Virus record (IMG/VR): IMGVR_UViG_3300020205_002120
Location: 1-39,858 of that record
Length of the DNA: 39,858 nt
Origin: a virus
Reading direction: 5' to 3' (one strand)
In this document: in pieces, positions 25,587 to 33,548 of the stretch
How the letters are laid out: each line of letters begins with the position of its first letter
How positions within the stretch are numbered: position 1 is the first letter of the stretch
Program-made: the position numbers and the translations under genes
The notes under the pieces: model-generated
What the model was told of the DNA's origin: nothing
The model's database searches: none
What the model saw: only the letters and a program-made list of their open reading frames with translations

Positions 25587-27545
25587 TTAGGTAGCTGTAT
25601 ATTTGTGTGCTGTAACTGCGTTACCGTAGTTACTTGTAACACGTGTCATACCTGTACGTAAGCTAGCGACCATCACACGGCGTTGTGTTTCCACTAACTC
25701 TTGTGTGTCGATACGCAGACCACGCTGATTACCAACGATAAAGTTGCCTGGGTTCAAGCAAATTGCACCTGCAACGCCAGTACCTGGTGAAGCAAACTCA
25801 CCGGAGACCAACACTGGGCTTCCACCGATTTGACCGATTTGACCAGTCAACAATGTAGCTTGTGTACCAACTTGATTCATTGTCTGGAACACTGTATCTT
25901 CAAGCAATTGATAGTATGTATCGGTATTAACGATATAAACCACTTCTGCAGGATCGAGACCCCAAGTGCCAAGACCTTGACGTAATGCGCGCATTTTAGC
26001 AACAGTCATACCAGCAACAACAGTATTACCTGTAGCAGTGGTGTTAGTAGCCCAAGCTGCTAAACCTTTGACAGGCACTGTAGCATCGCCGGCACCTAAC
26101 AAGAAAGCTGCATCAACAGCACGTGCAACACGACGAATCATGCCATCACGGATGATTGGCATAAGAGCCAATAATGCATCTTCTTCTTCTTCGTAAGCTG
26201 TGTACTCATTAGTAGCAACTTTATATGCATTCAAAGTAATTTCTTTGATAGCGTGTGTAGCATTTCCACCAGCAGAAGCACCAGCAGCACCAAGTGTGCC
26301 TGGAACAGCGCCAAAGTTGCTGTTAGCAACCCAAGTAGCAGTACCTGCTTCTGGATTAACTGGAATAGTCATTACGTTAGTTTGCATAGCAATGTTGCGG
26401 AAGATAGGTGCAACAACTAAACGACGACGAACTTCAGCTTCTAAATTCAAAGAAACTTCTGTTTCCCAGGTAGCAGAAGGAACGTGAGCACCATACTTTT
26501 CAGCATAAGCACGACCTGTACGTGTACCTTCGATAGATTTACCAGCCATTTTAGCCAATAAAACTGCTTTCTCTTTATCAGCATAAGTCATTTCACCAGA
26601 CTTGGTGTCTGTAAAAGTCATACGTGATTTTTGAATAGCTTCTAATTCAGAGGCTTTCTCTTTCAAAACAGACTCTAAACCAGCTAAAGCTGATTTGCTC
26701 TGCTCTGTTTGAGCTTCTAAACGTTTTTCAACTTCGGCCAACAAACGTTCAGCGCCTGTGTCACCAGTTGAGATTTGAGCAGCAACGGCTGCCTTGACTT
26801 TAGCATCGAAGTCTTGCTGAGCTTTATCAGCAGCGGCTTTTTGATCAGCAGCTTTAGTTTGAGCTTCGATAACAGCTTTAGCTGTAGATTCTGCGGCTTT
26901 AGTAGCAGCGTCTGCTAGCAATTGTTCTAATTGTTTTGGATCCATGATGTTCCATTCCTTTTTGATTTCGCTTTTTGCTTCCGTTGTGGATTCTAGCCCT
27001 TTAGCTGAGTCGCCTTTGGGTGCAAATTGCAGTTTGAAAGATTTAAATTCTTCGGCATCGTCAAATGCTTTAGAAAGACTAAATAGAGTATTTTGATTTG
27101 CTGGCACTGACACTACTGAAATTTCATGTAGTTCCAATTCTTTTACTACGAACAGCTCTGCAGCTGCATTGTATTCCGCGTCTATAATTCGGAATCCGAT
27201 ACTAAATGCGGTTAGTACACCGTCTTTTACAAGATTGTACACTTCTTCTGCTGCTGTGGAGATTCTGGCTTTAATCCATAATCCTTTGGCATCAATTTTG
27301 TGTTCTACCATTCGGCCAACTGGCTCACTATGATCGTGATACGCTAAAATTACTGGATTTTTCAAGTAATTTGCAATACCCTTTTCCCAGACATTTGTTG
27401 GCACTACATCTCCTTGACGATCTGTATCATTGGTACTTGCGTAGCCCATGATATAAATACTACCTTCTGGATCTGTACTTGCTGGTAGAGCATCACTCTT
27501 TATAAACGAGCTATTTAAGTATAGCACTTTATTTTTATCTACCAT
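25587..27545 (-). CDS. prohead protease - major capsid protein fusion (652 aa)
   Basis: One continuous frame encodes two HK97-type functions. Residues 1-~165 are a U35-type prohead protease: AYHDHSEPVGR (catalytic His70) and VLTAFSIGFR (Ser115), followed by LELHEISVVSVPANQ. Residues ~205-300 are Ala/Gln/Lys-rich coiled coil, like the HK97 delta/scaffold domain. Residues ~320-652 are the HK97-fold capsid (YAEKYGAHVPSATWETEVSL; RNIAMQTNVMTIPVNPEAGT). An internal in-frame ATG at 26945 (Met201) has AAGGA 10 bp upstream, so free capsid precursor (452 aa) could be made too. The GC content appears higher than neighbours, as often seen for highly expressed capsid genes. A terminator follows. Confidence 0.9.
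   Translation of the reverse strand: MVDKNKVLYLNSSFIKSDALPASTDPEGSIYIMGYASTNDTDRQGDVVPTNVWEKGIANYLKNPVILAYHDHSEPVGRMVEHKIDAKGLWIKARISTAAEEVYNLVKDGVLTAFSIGFRIIDAEYNAAAELFVVKELELHEISVVSVPANQNTLFSLSKAFDDAEEFKSFKLQFAPKGDSAKGLESTTEAKSEIKKEWNIMDPKQLEQLLADAATKAAESTAKAVIEAQTKAADQKAAADKAQQDFDAKVKAAVAAQISTGDTGAERLLAEVEKRLEAQTEQSKSALAGLESVLKEKASELEAIQKSRMTFTDTKSGEMTYADKEKAVLLAKMAGKSIEGTRTGRAYAEKYGAHVPSATWETEVSLNLEAEVRRRLVVAPIFRNIAMQTNVMTIPVNPEAGTATWVANSNFGAVPGTLGAAGASAGGNATHAIKEITLNAYKVATNEYTAYEEEEDALLALMPIIRDGMIRRVARAVDAAFLLGAGDATVPVKGLAAWATNTTATGNTVVAGMTVAKMRALRQGLGTWGLDPAEVVYIVNTDTYYQLLEDTVFQTMNQVGTQATLLTGQIGQIGGSPVLVSGEFASPGTGVAGAICLNPGNFIVGNQRGLRIDTQELVETQRRVMVASLRTGMTRVTSNYGNAVTAHKYTAT
26943..26960 (-). 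promoter_or_regulatory. candidate internal ribosome-binding site and start for free capsid protein
   Basis: AAGGA at 26960-26956 precedes an in-frame ATG at 26945-26943 by 10 nt, starting MDPKQLEQLLADAATKAAES. This is exactly the junction between the protease domain and the coiled coil, the natural capsid-precursor N-terminus. Most genes in this arm use the same AAGGA site. Confidence 0.55.
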
Positions 27546-27554
27546 AATTTTCCT

Positions 27555-28754
27555 TTATTGCTGAGTATCTGCTGGTTTCTTACCGGGGGGTCTTCCACCT
27601 TGTGACGGGTCAGCGGCCGAACCTGCAATATTAGCAGGGATTCTTATTTCGTTATGTCCTGTCATTTCAGGGTAACGTAATTCTATTCTAGCTTCGTTAG
27701 CAGTAATAATTCCTGCATTAACTAATGTGGAGTAATATGCTGCTTGATCTTTTAATTCTGGTTGTAATGCTGAGACAGTGCTCGTGATTGCTTCTACATC
27801 ATATCCGTAGTAACGCTCAATAGAAGACACAAATTTTCTTACAACAGGCAATACTGTTTCTAAATAAAATAATCGTAAGTTTGGGGAAATATTAGCATTG
27901 TTACCACCAGCTAATAAGATAGGTGGTACACCGATAACTTGCATTAATTTTTCACTATGTGTTTTAATAGACTCGTTAAAGTCCATTTCTCTAAAATTTG
28001 TGTCGCTTACTGTGGCAGGTTTAAGTCCCGAGTCTAAAATAACTGGGCGCTTTCCACCTTGTTTTGAACTATATTTTTGTAACCAGTATTGTATTGTTTT
28101 TTCTTTTGCGACTTGTGATAGTGTGTTTTCTGATGTTAATACCAAACCAAATACAGCACCATTTTCAAAGTATTGTTCTTGGAATTGTAACATTGAGTAT
28201 AGGGTATTAATTGTTTTTTGCGAACTCTCCAATCGTGAACTACCACGATAGATTGACTGAGAATTTAAGTCCCTAAAGTGGAATACTTCGTTCTCAGGAA
28301 AAACAACTATACCATTGTATCTATAACCACTAATAAATGTTTTGACGTCTGTCAAAATTTCTACATTGATTGATGGTAAGTGGTACATAAATGTACCGTC
28401 AAAATGTATAAATACATTGCCTTCAAGAATTAAGTCTGTAAAAATAGCTTGACGAAATTCTTGAACTGATTGATATGGGTTTGGTCTAAAGTTTAATAAG
28501 TTGTGTAGTGTCTTTTGGCGAACACCAGCAACAATACCATCATTTAACTTATCTTTAATGTCATAGTCCATTGAGCTACATGCTGACACCAACATATTAA
28601 CCGAACGGTTAACAGCTTCAATTTTTTTAAATGCTTGTTGGTAAGTAATTGTAGCAGTAGTTGTTACAAATGTACCTTCTGATTGAGCAATTCTAGCTTG
28701 TGCTGGGTTTAATTTTTCCACGACCCAATTACGTGTATTTGAAATCCATGACAT
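27555..28754 (-). CDS. portal protein, HK97 family (399 aa)
   Basis: 399 residues, normal for HK97-type portals. Visible features are the N-terminal helix region (EAVNRSVNMLVSACSSMDYD), ILEGNVFIHFDGTFMYHLPS, the VFHFRDLNSQSIYRGSSRLE strand/loop, GVPPILLAGGNNANISPNLR and the C-terminal helical region. A Pro/Gly-rich tail ends PPGKKPADTQQ. The portal forms the dodecameric DNA entry ring at one capsid vertex and binds terminase. It precedes the protease-capsid gene by 9 bp, the standard order. AGGAT precedes the ATG. Confidence 0.92.
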   Translation of the reverse strand: MSWISNTRNWVVEKLNPAQARIAQSEGTFVTTTATITYQQAFKKIEAVNRSVNMLVSACSSMDYDIKDKLNDGIVAGVRQKTLHNLLNFRPNPYQSVQEFRQAIFTDLILEGNVFIHFDGTFMYHLPSINVEILTDVKTFISGYRYNGIVVFPENEVFHFRDLNSQSIYRGSSRLESSQKTINTLYSMLQFQEQYFENGAVFGLVLTSENTLSQVAKEKTIQYWLQKYSSKQGGKRPVILDSGLKPATVSDTNFREMDFNESIKTHSEKLMQVIGVPPILLAGGNNANISPNLRLFYLETVLPVVRKFVSSIERYYGYDVEAITSTVSALQPELKDQAAYYSTLVNAGIITANEARIELRYPEMTGHNEIRIPANIAGSAADPSQGGRPPGKKPADTQQ

Positions 28755-28762
28755 ATTTTATC

Positions 28763-29194
28763 CTAAGTAAATTGGCTAAAGAATGATCCTGAGCTAACTT
28801 TAGGAATAGGTTGACCACCGCCCGCAATTTTATCGCGCTGAAGCTCGATCCATCGAACTTGCTTGGTCTCTGAACCAGTCATGGGAGTTTTACCGTAAAC
28901 ACCGTGTAGTTGAATATGATGACGATTACATAGGGTGTAAACTTGATCATATAACTCACTGCGATGTGTATCAATAAACTCGTCACGAACAGCCAGAATC
29001 CCATCATCAGTAGAAATATCATAACTCATCTTAGCAGCCCAAGTATTTACTAGGGTAGTAATAGAGTGAGTATGGTGTAATTCTAATTCAGCTTGAGTAT
29101 TACAGATATAACAATGATCTTGCTTTTCGTAAGCAGACTTGGCTCTATCTCTTATCCATTTAACTGCTATACGTTTATTGGTATTAGCAGCCAT
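28763..29194 (-). CDS. HNH endonuclease (143 aa)
   Basis: A zinc-stabilised HNH nuclease: CYIC at 28-31, LELHHTHS with the H-H pair at 40-41, and LCNRHHIQLH with Cys89, Asn90, His92 and His93. This gives the two CxxC/C-half knuckles and HH..N..H catalytic set. HNH proteins beside terminase genes in HK97/lambda-like phages assist terminase cleavage at packaging; a free-standing homing role is the alternative. The start ATG at 29194 lies directly after the Dps stop (TAATATG) without its own clear ribosome site, so translation is coupled to Dps. Confidence 0.88.
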   Translation of the reverse strand: MAANTNKRIAVKWIRDRAKSAYEKQDHCYICNTQAELELHHTHSITTLVNTWAAKMSYDISTDDGILAVRDEFIDTHRSELYDQVYTLCNRHHIQLHGVYGKTPMTGSETKQVRWIELQRDKIAGGGQPIPKVSSGSFFSQFT

Positions 29195-29195
29195 A

Positions 29196-29636
29196 TTATT
29201 TTAATGTGCTACGCAGCATCCACGAATGCTTTTTGTGTGCATCTTGGCGATCAGCCAAAAAGTTTGATAACCCGTGATCACCCATTTGTTCGGCTAAAAC
29301 AAATCCTTGACGGAATAATTCAGCCAAATTGTCACTATCTACCAAAAGCTCTTGAGCCATTGTAGCAGGTTGTTGTACTTGGTCTTGACCCATAATAATA
29401 CTAAGTTCATTTAAAATTCCTAAAGAAGCAGGTGTATATGATTTAAGGGCACGAAGCTGTTCAGCAAATATATCTACCGATTCAAAAACTTCGTTATAGA
29501 TGCGCTCAAATAATAGATGAAATTCGTAAAAGTTACTACCTTCAACATTCCAGTGAAAGTTAGCAGCTTTTAGATAGAACGCAAACTCTGAAGCAAACAA
29601 GGTTTGCATATTCTTTATGTACTGATCTTGATCCAT
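29196..29636 (-). CDS. dps: Dps-like ferritin (DNA protection during starvation) (146 aa)
   Basis: A 146-residue four-helix protein of the Dps family. The ferroxidase ligands have the exact Dps spacing: His28 (NFHWNV), His40 (FHLLFE), Asp55 and Glu59 (SVDIFAEQL), i.e. +12, +15, +4 as in bacterial Dps; Glu44 takes the place of the usual second-sphere Asp. Dps dodecamers oxidise ferrous iron with peroxide and can coat DNA. It has its own perfect sigma70 promoter (29684-29712) and begins the operon containing HNH, portal and capsid, so it is expressed with late genes. It is unusual cargo here; it might protect phage DNA or host from oxidative damage. Family call is strong, role is inference. Confidence 0.9.
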   Translation of the reverse strand: MDQDQYIKNMQTLFASEFAFYLKAANFHWNVEGSNFYEFHLLFERIYNEVFESVDIFAEQLRALKSYTPASLGILNELSIIMGQDQVQQPATMAQELLVDSDNLAELFRQGFVLAEQMGDHGLSNFLADRQDAHKKHSWMLRSTLK

Positions 29637-29683
29637 TTTTTTATCCTGTGGCTTTAAACAAAACCTTAATACGCATTACATGT

Positions 29684-29712
29684 ATTATACTATAAGAGCA
29701 CTAAATTGTCAA
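29684..29712 (-). promoter_or_regulatory. consensus sigma70 promoter for the Dps-HNH-portal-capsid operon
   Basis: TTGACA (29712-29707), exactly 17 bp, TATAAT (29689-29684) on the minus strand. It sits in the 95-bp gap after the large terminase gene and gives a leader of roughly 40 nt before the Dps AGGAT site and ATG. No terminator hairpin is evident between terminase and this promoter. Confidence 0.92.
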
Positions 29713-29731
29713 TATAAAAATTTTAACACCC

Positions 29732-31018
29732 TTAAATGGTATAAGTGTATAGTGCGTACCTAACGGCATCAGCCATATGACTATATTTATCGTGCATAGG
29801 GCGTTCGCGTTGTAGTCCTTCACGCTGATCCCAGCGATACTGATCGAACATAGCACGTACATTAGTACAGTGTGGAGCGACCTTTAGTCTACCTTGCTGT
29901 ACTAAGGTCTGCACATAAGCAATACCAGGTAACACATCTTTTTTGGCTTTAGTAGTTGAAATGTTATATAAGTAAGCAAGGTCACTAGCAAACTGTGCTG
30001 CAGCCGAATCGATAAATACTACTTCAACTCCATGACGCTCATTTAGTTCTGCAAAATGTGCAGCGTGCTCGGCAGTAGTTTTTTCTGCCTTTAAATATTC
30101 GTCTACTACCCAGAAACAGTCACTATTCCAATCATATACAATTACACAAAATGCAGTCTCGTCTCTATATCCTGGATCGCAGCCAGCAATAGCTTCGCCT
30201 TTTAAGTCTTCAGGAGGTTCCATTACATCAGTATCTGCAAGTGAGTATATTTGACCCTCAAATGTAGTAAACGATGCTAAATATTCTTGTTCAAACTCTG
30301 CGCGACTCATCGAACGCTTAGCTTCTGCAACATCCGATTCAGCCATTCTAGTATTTTCAGTGTAGTCGGCCTGAAGTGAGATCCATTCTGGAAAGTTTGG
30401 GTCAAATCCACGATTCCAAAACTGTGAAAACCAGTTATTACGACCACGTGGGGTCGATATAAAAATAGCTTTAGCCTGTGGCTTGTCTAATGTAGGTCTG
30501 AGTGCTACATTAAAGGCAGCCTCACCACCTTCACCGAGCGCAGCTTCGTCGAAGATGATTAGATCATAAGATCTACCTACAGTCGAGTCTACTGTACTCA
30601 ACGATCCCATGCGAATGGTACTACCATTTTCCAACTCAATAATCTTATCTTTTAAGTTGTCTCTAGCAACTTCCAAATCAAAGTGTTTTATCAATTTACG
30701 TTGTAGCTCGAATGAAATGCTGCTGAGATTGTAGTTTGGGGAAATGATTAGAACATTCGAACCAGGTACAAGTGTTACTAACTGACCAATAATGTTAGCT
30801 ATATAGGTTTTGCCCAGTCTGCGTGCAAGTGCAGCGCAAATAAAGCGGTACTTGGGATCATTAACTGCATTAATTAGTGCAACCTGTGGACGATTGATTG
30901 TATCGTATACATCAAGCAGTTTTAAGTAATTTGTGATAGGTAGCTTAATAAATCTCTGTTGAGGGTCTATTTCAGTAATAGCATCTACATTGATATCTGG
31001 TCTAGAAACTAACAGCAT
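29732..31018 (-). CDS. terL: terminase large subunit (428 aa)
   Basis: The packaging motor and nuclease. Walker A is the degenerate ARRLGKT (65-71), Walker B LIIFDEA with Asp157/Glu158, then a coupling motif ISTPRGRNNWFSQFW. The C-terminal RNase H-like nuclease has GCDPGYRDETAF (first acidic residue), VFIDSAAAQFASDLAY and a final HDKYSHMADAVRYALYTYT. Length is normal for the Terminase_6/HK97-like group. It starts on the last base of the SGNH hydrolase stop. Genes for the small subunit and large subunit are separated by three cargo genes, unlike the usual adjacent pair. Confidence 0.95.
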   Translation of the reverse strand: MLLVSRPDINVDAITEIDPQQRFIKLPITNYLKLLDVYDTINRPQVALINAVNDPKYRFICAALARRLGKTYIANIIGQLVTLVPGSNVLIISPNYNLSSISFELQRKLIKHFDLEVARDNLKDKIIELENGSTIRMGSLSTVDSTVGRSYDLIIFDEAALGEGGEAAFNVALRPTLDKPQAKAIFISTPRGRNNWFSQFWNRGFDPNFPEWISLQADYTENTRMAESDVAEAKRSMSRAEFEQEYLASFTTFEGQIYSLADTDVMEPPEDLKGEAIAGCDPGYRDETAFCVIVYDWNSDCFWVVDEYLKAEKTTAEHAAHFAELNERHGVEVVFIDSAAAQFASDLAYLYNISTTKAKKDVLPGIAYVQTLVQQGRLKVAPHCTNVRAMFDQYRWDQREGLQRERPMHDKYSHMADAVRYALYTYTI

Positions 31019-31410
31019 TATTTGGTGGCCTTTGCTAACTCACGATAGCCTTGAGTAGTTGGATGTATTTTATCACTACTTGGTTGAAATTCTAAGGCTG
31101 TGTCGCCATATTCTTTAGCTAGTGTTCTTACTAACTCTGAAATACTAGTTTTATTTTGTGGAACTATCCAAAATACACGCTGTGCTTGTACTTTGCTACG
31201 CATTGTTTCTAGTTCACGTTTTGTTCTTACGCCAGTGTGGTCGTTAGCACCCAAACTAATAATGGCTGTACTTGCTAATAAATCTTTTGTACCGTATATC
31301 TTATTCCATTGCCAGCTATTAATACCGCCCTTGCTATACGAAACACATTCTTGCCTTTGTAGTTGTGTACCTACAGCAATAGAGTCGCCTAGTATAATAC
31401 ATTCTAACAT
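31018..31410 (-). CDS. SGNH/GDSL-type hydrolase (130 aa)
   Basis: A compact 130-residue SGNH hydrolase. Block I is LGDSIAVG with nucleophile Ser10; GGIN (28-31) supplies the block II Gly; block III is GAND (54-57) with Asn56; block V is DKIHP with Asp113 and His116. These enzymes hydrolyse esters, often deacetylating glycans or cleaving acyl chains. No signal peptide is visible, so it acts in the cytoplasm or in the particle. It starts immediately after the GT2 gene and ends in the terL start. It may modify an O-acetyl or acyl group on a surface glycan; substrate is inference. Confidence 0.85.
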   Translation of the reverse strand: MLECIILGDSIAVGTQLQRQECVSYSKGGINSWQWNKIYGTKDLLASTAIISLGANDHTGVRTKRELETMRSKVQAQRVFWIVPQNKTSISELVRTLAKEYGDTALEFQPSSDKIHPTTQGYRELAKATK

Positions 31411-32121
31411 TTAATTCCAATACTTACTTGAGTCTAAGTTATCCCAGTAGGATCTATTATTACGGTTTAAAAAGTTTTTGATTAAGTACTTGGTCATGCC
31501 AAAATATCCCATCTTGCGAAATCTACGTGAGTCTTGTCCGAAGTAGTGTTTTACAAGTTTAAACTTGTGAGTACTATACTTGCGTGATAAGAAGTAATCT
31601 TCGGATGTTGCAAACTGTTCTGGAAACCCGCCTAGTTCTACAAACTTGCTAGTACGTGTTAACATAAATGCACCAACTGCAAATGGTGAAAAGTACTTTA
31701 GCGTATTATTTATCACATTAAAGATAGTAAAACCAATTTGTGCACGTATGTCAGCATCATAGCATTTTGCATTTAAACCAATTAAATCCAAATTTTCTGT
31801 TTCTATTGTGCTAACTGCTTCATAAATAACCGTGGGTTTGAAAAAGCGTACATCAGCATCGATAAATAGTATATAAGGTGTGGTAGCTAAACGGGCTCCA
31901 CGATTCTTAGCAATGGAAACAGGTCCGCCTTCAATGACTTCAATGTTAAGCTGTGGTCTATAGAGGTTTATAATCTCACGAGTCTTGTCTGTAGAACAAT
32001 CAGCAATAATAATCTTAGTAAGGCCAACGCCTTGAGTTACTAAGTTATCTAGTAAGTGTCCTATATAGTCTTGCTCATTTTTTGACGGTATTACAATTGT
32101 TATCTTGTTGCTTAGGTTCAT
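31411..32121 (-). CDS. family 2 glycosyltransferase (236 aa)
   Basis: A GT-A fold, GT2-family enzyme. ITIVIPSKNEQDYIGHLLDN opens the nucleotide-binding domain, followed by IIIADCSTDKT, SIAKNRGARLATTPYILF and the metal-binding DxD (IDADVRF, about residue 88). A SEDYFLSRKY motif near residue 180 could supply the acidic catalytic residue. A hydrophobic patch (IFNVINNTLKYFSPFAVGAF) may be membrane-associated. It transfers a sugar from a nucleotide-sugar, most likely to a host envelope lipid or glycan. The start lies 47 bp inside the metallophosphoesterase gene in another frame. Family is firm, acceptor is unknown. Confidence 0.88.
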   Translation of the reverse strand: MNLSNKITIVIPSKNEQDYIGHLLDNLVTQGVGLTKIIIADCSTDKTREIINLYRPQLNIEVIEGGPVSIAKNRGARLATTPYILFIDADVRFFKPTVIYEAVSTIETENLDLIGLNAKCYDADIRAQIGFTIFNVINNTLKYFSPFAVGAFMLTRTSKFVELGGFPEQFATSEDYFLSRKYSTHKFKLVKHYFGQDSRRFRKMGYFGMTKYLIKNFLNRNNRSYWDNLDSSKYWN

Positions 32122-32872
32122 CTTTTTCCTTTAACCAAGTTACGATTTCCCAACGGCCCGAATGGTGTTCTACAAGTGCTGTACACGACTCAACCCAGTC
32201 ACCATCGTTCATATAAGTAACACCGTTGATCTCTTTAATTTCTGCGTGATGTATGTGTCCACATATCACACCATCAAAGCCGCGCTTCTTACAATAGTTG
32301 GCTAGATTCTCTTCAAACTTAAATATAAAGTCTACAGCTTTTTTAACTCGGTACTTAAGATACTTGCTAAGACTAAAGTACCCAAAACCCATGCGGTGAC
32401 GTAACCAATTATATTTTGAATTGAGCCCAAGAATAAAGTCATAGGCTTTATCTCCTAAAAATGCTATCCATGGTGCTAAACGGGTGATGCCGTCGAATAA
32501 GTCGCCATGTGTTACTAAGTAGTGCTTACCATCAGCACCTATGTGTTCGATTTGATTGTGTATTTCTACTAAGCCGAATGAAAAGCCATAAGGTATCATA
32601 GGACGTAGAAACTCATCATGATTGCCTGCTATGTAAACCACCCTGGTGCCACGTTTAGCGTGGCCTAGTACTCGTCTGACTACGCTAGTATGCGACTGCT
32701 TCCAACGCCATTTATTTTGCTGTATTCGCCAAGCATCAATAATGTCACCAACTAAGTAAAGTGTTTCGCAGCTATTATGTTTTAAGAAATTATTTAGTTT
32801 ATTAGCTTGTGAGTCTGCAGTACCTAGGTGTACGTCGCTAACGAAGATTGAGCGATACGTAGTAGGCAACAT
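32075..32872 (-). CDS. LpxH-like metallophosphoesterase (265 aa)
   Basis: A calcineurin-type phosphoesterase with all metal motifs: DVHLG (Asp13, His15), GDIID (Asp43), GNHDE (83-87), THGD (121-124) and GHIHH (205-209). The sequence pattern GVICGHIHHAEI and NDGDWVESCTALVEHH is that of bacterial UDP-2,3-diacylglucosamine diphosphatase-like proteins, which act on lipid A precursors. Length 265 is normal. Its start shares bases with the small-terminase stop (TAATG) and its 3' end overlaps the GT2 gene by 47 bp. Together with GT2 and SGNH genes it suggests envelope-lipid modification, perhaps superinfection exclusion; that role is inference. A nucleic-acid end-processing role is less likely. Confidence 0.85.
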   Translation of the reverse strand: MLPTTYRSIFVSDVHLGTADSQANKLNNFLKHNSCETLYLVGDIIDAWRIQQNKWRWKQSHTSVVRRVLGHAKRGTRVVYIAGNHDEFLRPMIPYGFSFGLVEIHNQIEHIGADGKHYLVTHGDLFDGITRLAPWIAFLGDKAYDFILGLNSKYNWLRHRMGFGYFSLSKYLKYRVKKAVDFIFKFEENLANYCKKRGFDGVICGHIHHAEIKEINGVTYMNDGDWVESCTALVEHHSGRWEIVTWLKEKDEPKQQDNNCNTVKK

Positions 32873-33345
32873 TAGACGCCTTCTCCGCTAATTAGTTGTT
32901 GTACTAGCTTACCATACTTGCTGCCTTCAAGGCCTTCATTGATTTGAACGTTAACTTGCTTTTGTGGTCCGGTTTGAGTTTTGGCTTTTTCTAATTGAAT
33001 TTCTCGGTCTAGTAAATCCATAGACATTTTGTGAGACATTTGAAGTAGTTCGGCAATGTCTTTTGTAGAACCCATTTGAGATTCTTCTAACTCATGAAAT
33101 TTTTGTTTAATGAGGGCATCCATTGCTTTTCTCATTAAGAAACGATTATTGTATCCACTATCAAAGAATACTGAGTCAATATAACCTTTTACTTCTCGTT
33201 TAGCTAAAATACTGGTGACAACTTCTGGGTCTATCCCCAGTTCATCTGCAACTTGTCTTGCATCATTCAGTTGTAGGTATGCGTTGGCTACTTCCAGTGC
33301 CTCGGGGCTAATACGTACAGTTTCGGCTGGTAGGTGTGTAGTCAT
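32872..33345 (-). CDS. terS: terminase small subunit (157 aa)
   Basis: A 157-residue protein with an N-terminal helix-turn-helix (VANAYLQLNDARQVADELGI then DPEVVTSILAKREVKGYIDS), a central helical oligomerisation region and a Gln/Lys-rich tail (KAKTQTGPQKQVNVQINEGL). That is the layout of phage small terminases that bind the packaging site. It is the first gene of the minus-strand arm and ends at the metallophosphoesterase start. AAGGA lies 7 bp before the ATG. The likely promoter is at 33365-33393. Confidence 0.85.
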   Translation of the reverse strand: MTTHLPAETVRISPEALEVANAYLQLNDARQVADELGIDPEVVTSILAKREVKGYIDSVFFDSGYNNRFLMRKAMDALIKQKFHELEESQMGSTKDIAELLQMSHKMSMDLLDREIQLEKAKTQTGPQKQVNVQINEGLEGSKYGKLVQQLISGEGV

Positions 33346-33364
33346 AGGTCAATCCTTTTTATAG

Positions 33365-33393
33365 AGTATAGCAGTTTAAGCAAACTTTTGCAA
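33365..33393 (-). promoter_or_regulatory. candidate promoter for the terminase operon
   Basis: On the minus strand TTGCAA (33393-33388) and TATACT (33370-33365) with a 17-bp spacer. It is weaker than the three other late promoters. It would give a short leader to terS at 33345. Confidence 0.65.
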
Positions 33394-33499
33394 GTGTAGA
33401 TTTTGGCACCTTTTTGTTTTGGGAGAATTTCTATATGTAGGCCGTGTCGGGGGGCCCCAGCGTGTGTGAAATTTCAATGTCAATTAACCCCCCTTGTCA

Positions 33500-33517
33500 A
33501 TAGGTGTTTACACCTAT
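33500..33517. promoter_or_regulatory. operator-like palindrome, copy 1
   Basis: ATAGGTGTTTACACCTAT: 8-bp perfect arms around TT. An identical-arm copy (centre AA) occurs at 34537-34554. Both abut the -35 of a leftward promoter and are followed by TATGTTGTAT or GTTGTAT. A regulator-binding site is likely; which protein binds is unknown. Confidence 0.65.
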
Positions 33518-33548
33518 GTTGTATATACACACATATAAAAAATAAATG

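Noticed and set aside
1612-28251. Numerous plus-strand open frames of 60-140 codons opposite the structural genes
   Set aside because: They lie wholly antisense to well-supported proteins, lack ribosome sites and have compositions expected from the opposite strand of Thr/Ala/Val-rich genes.
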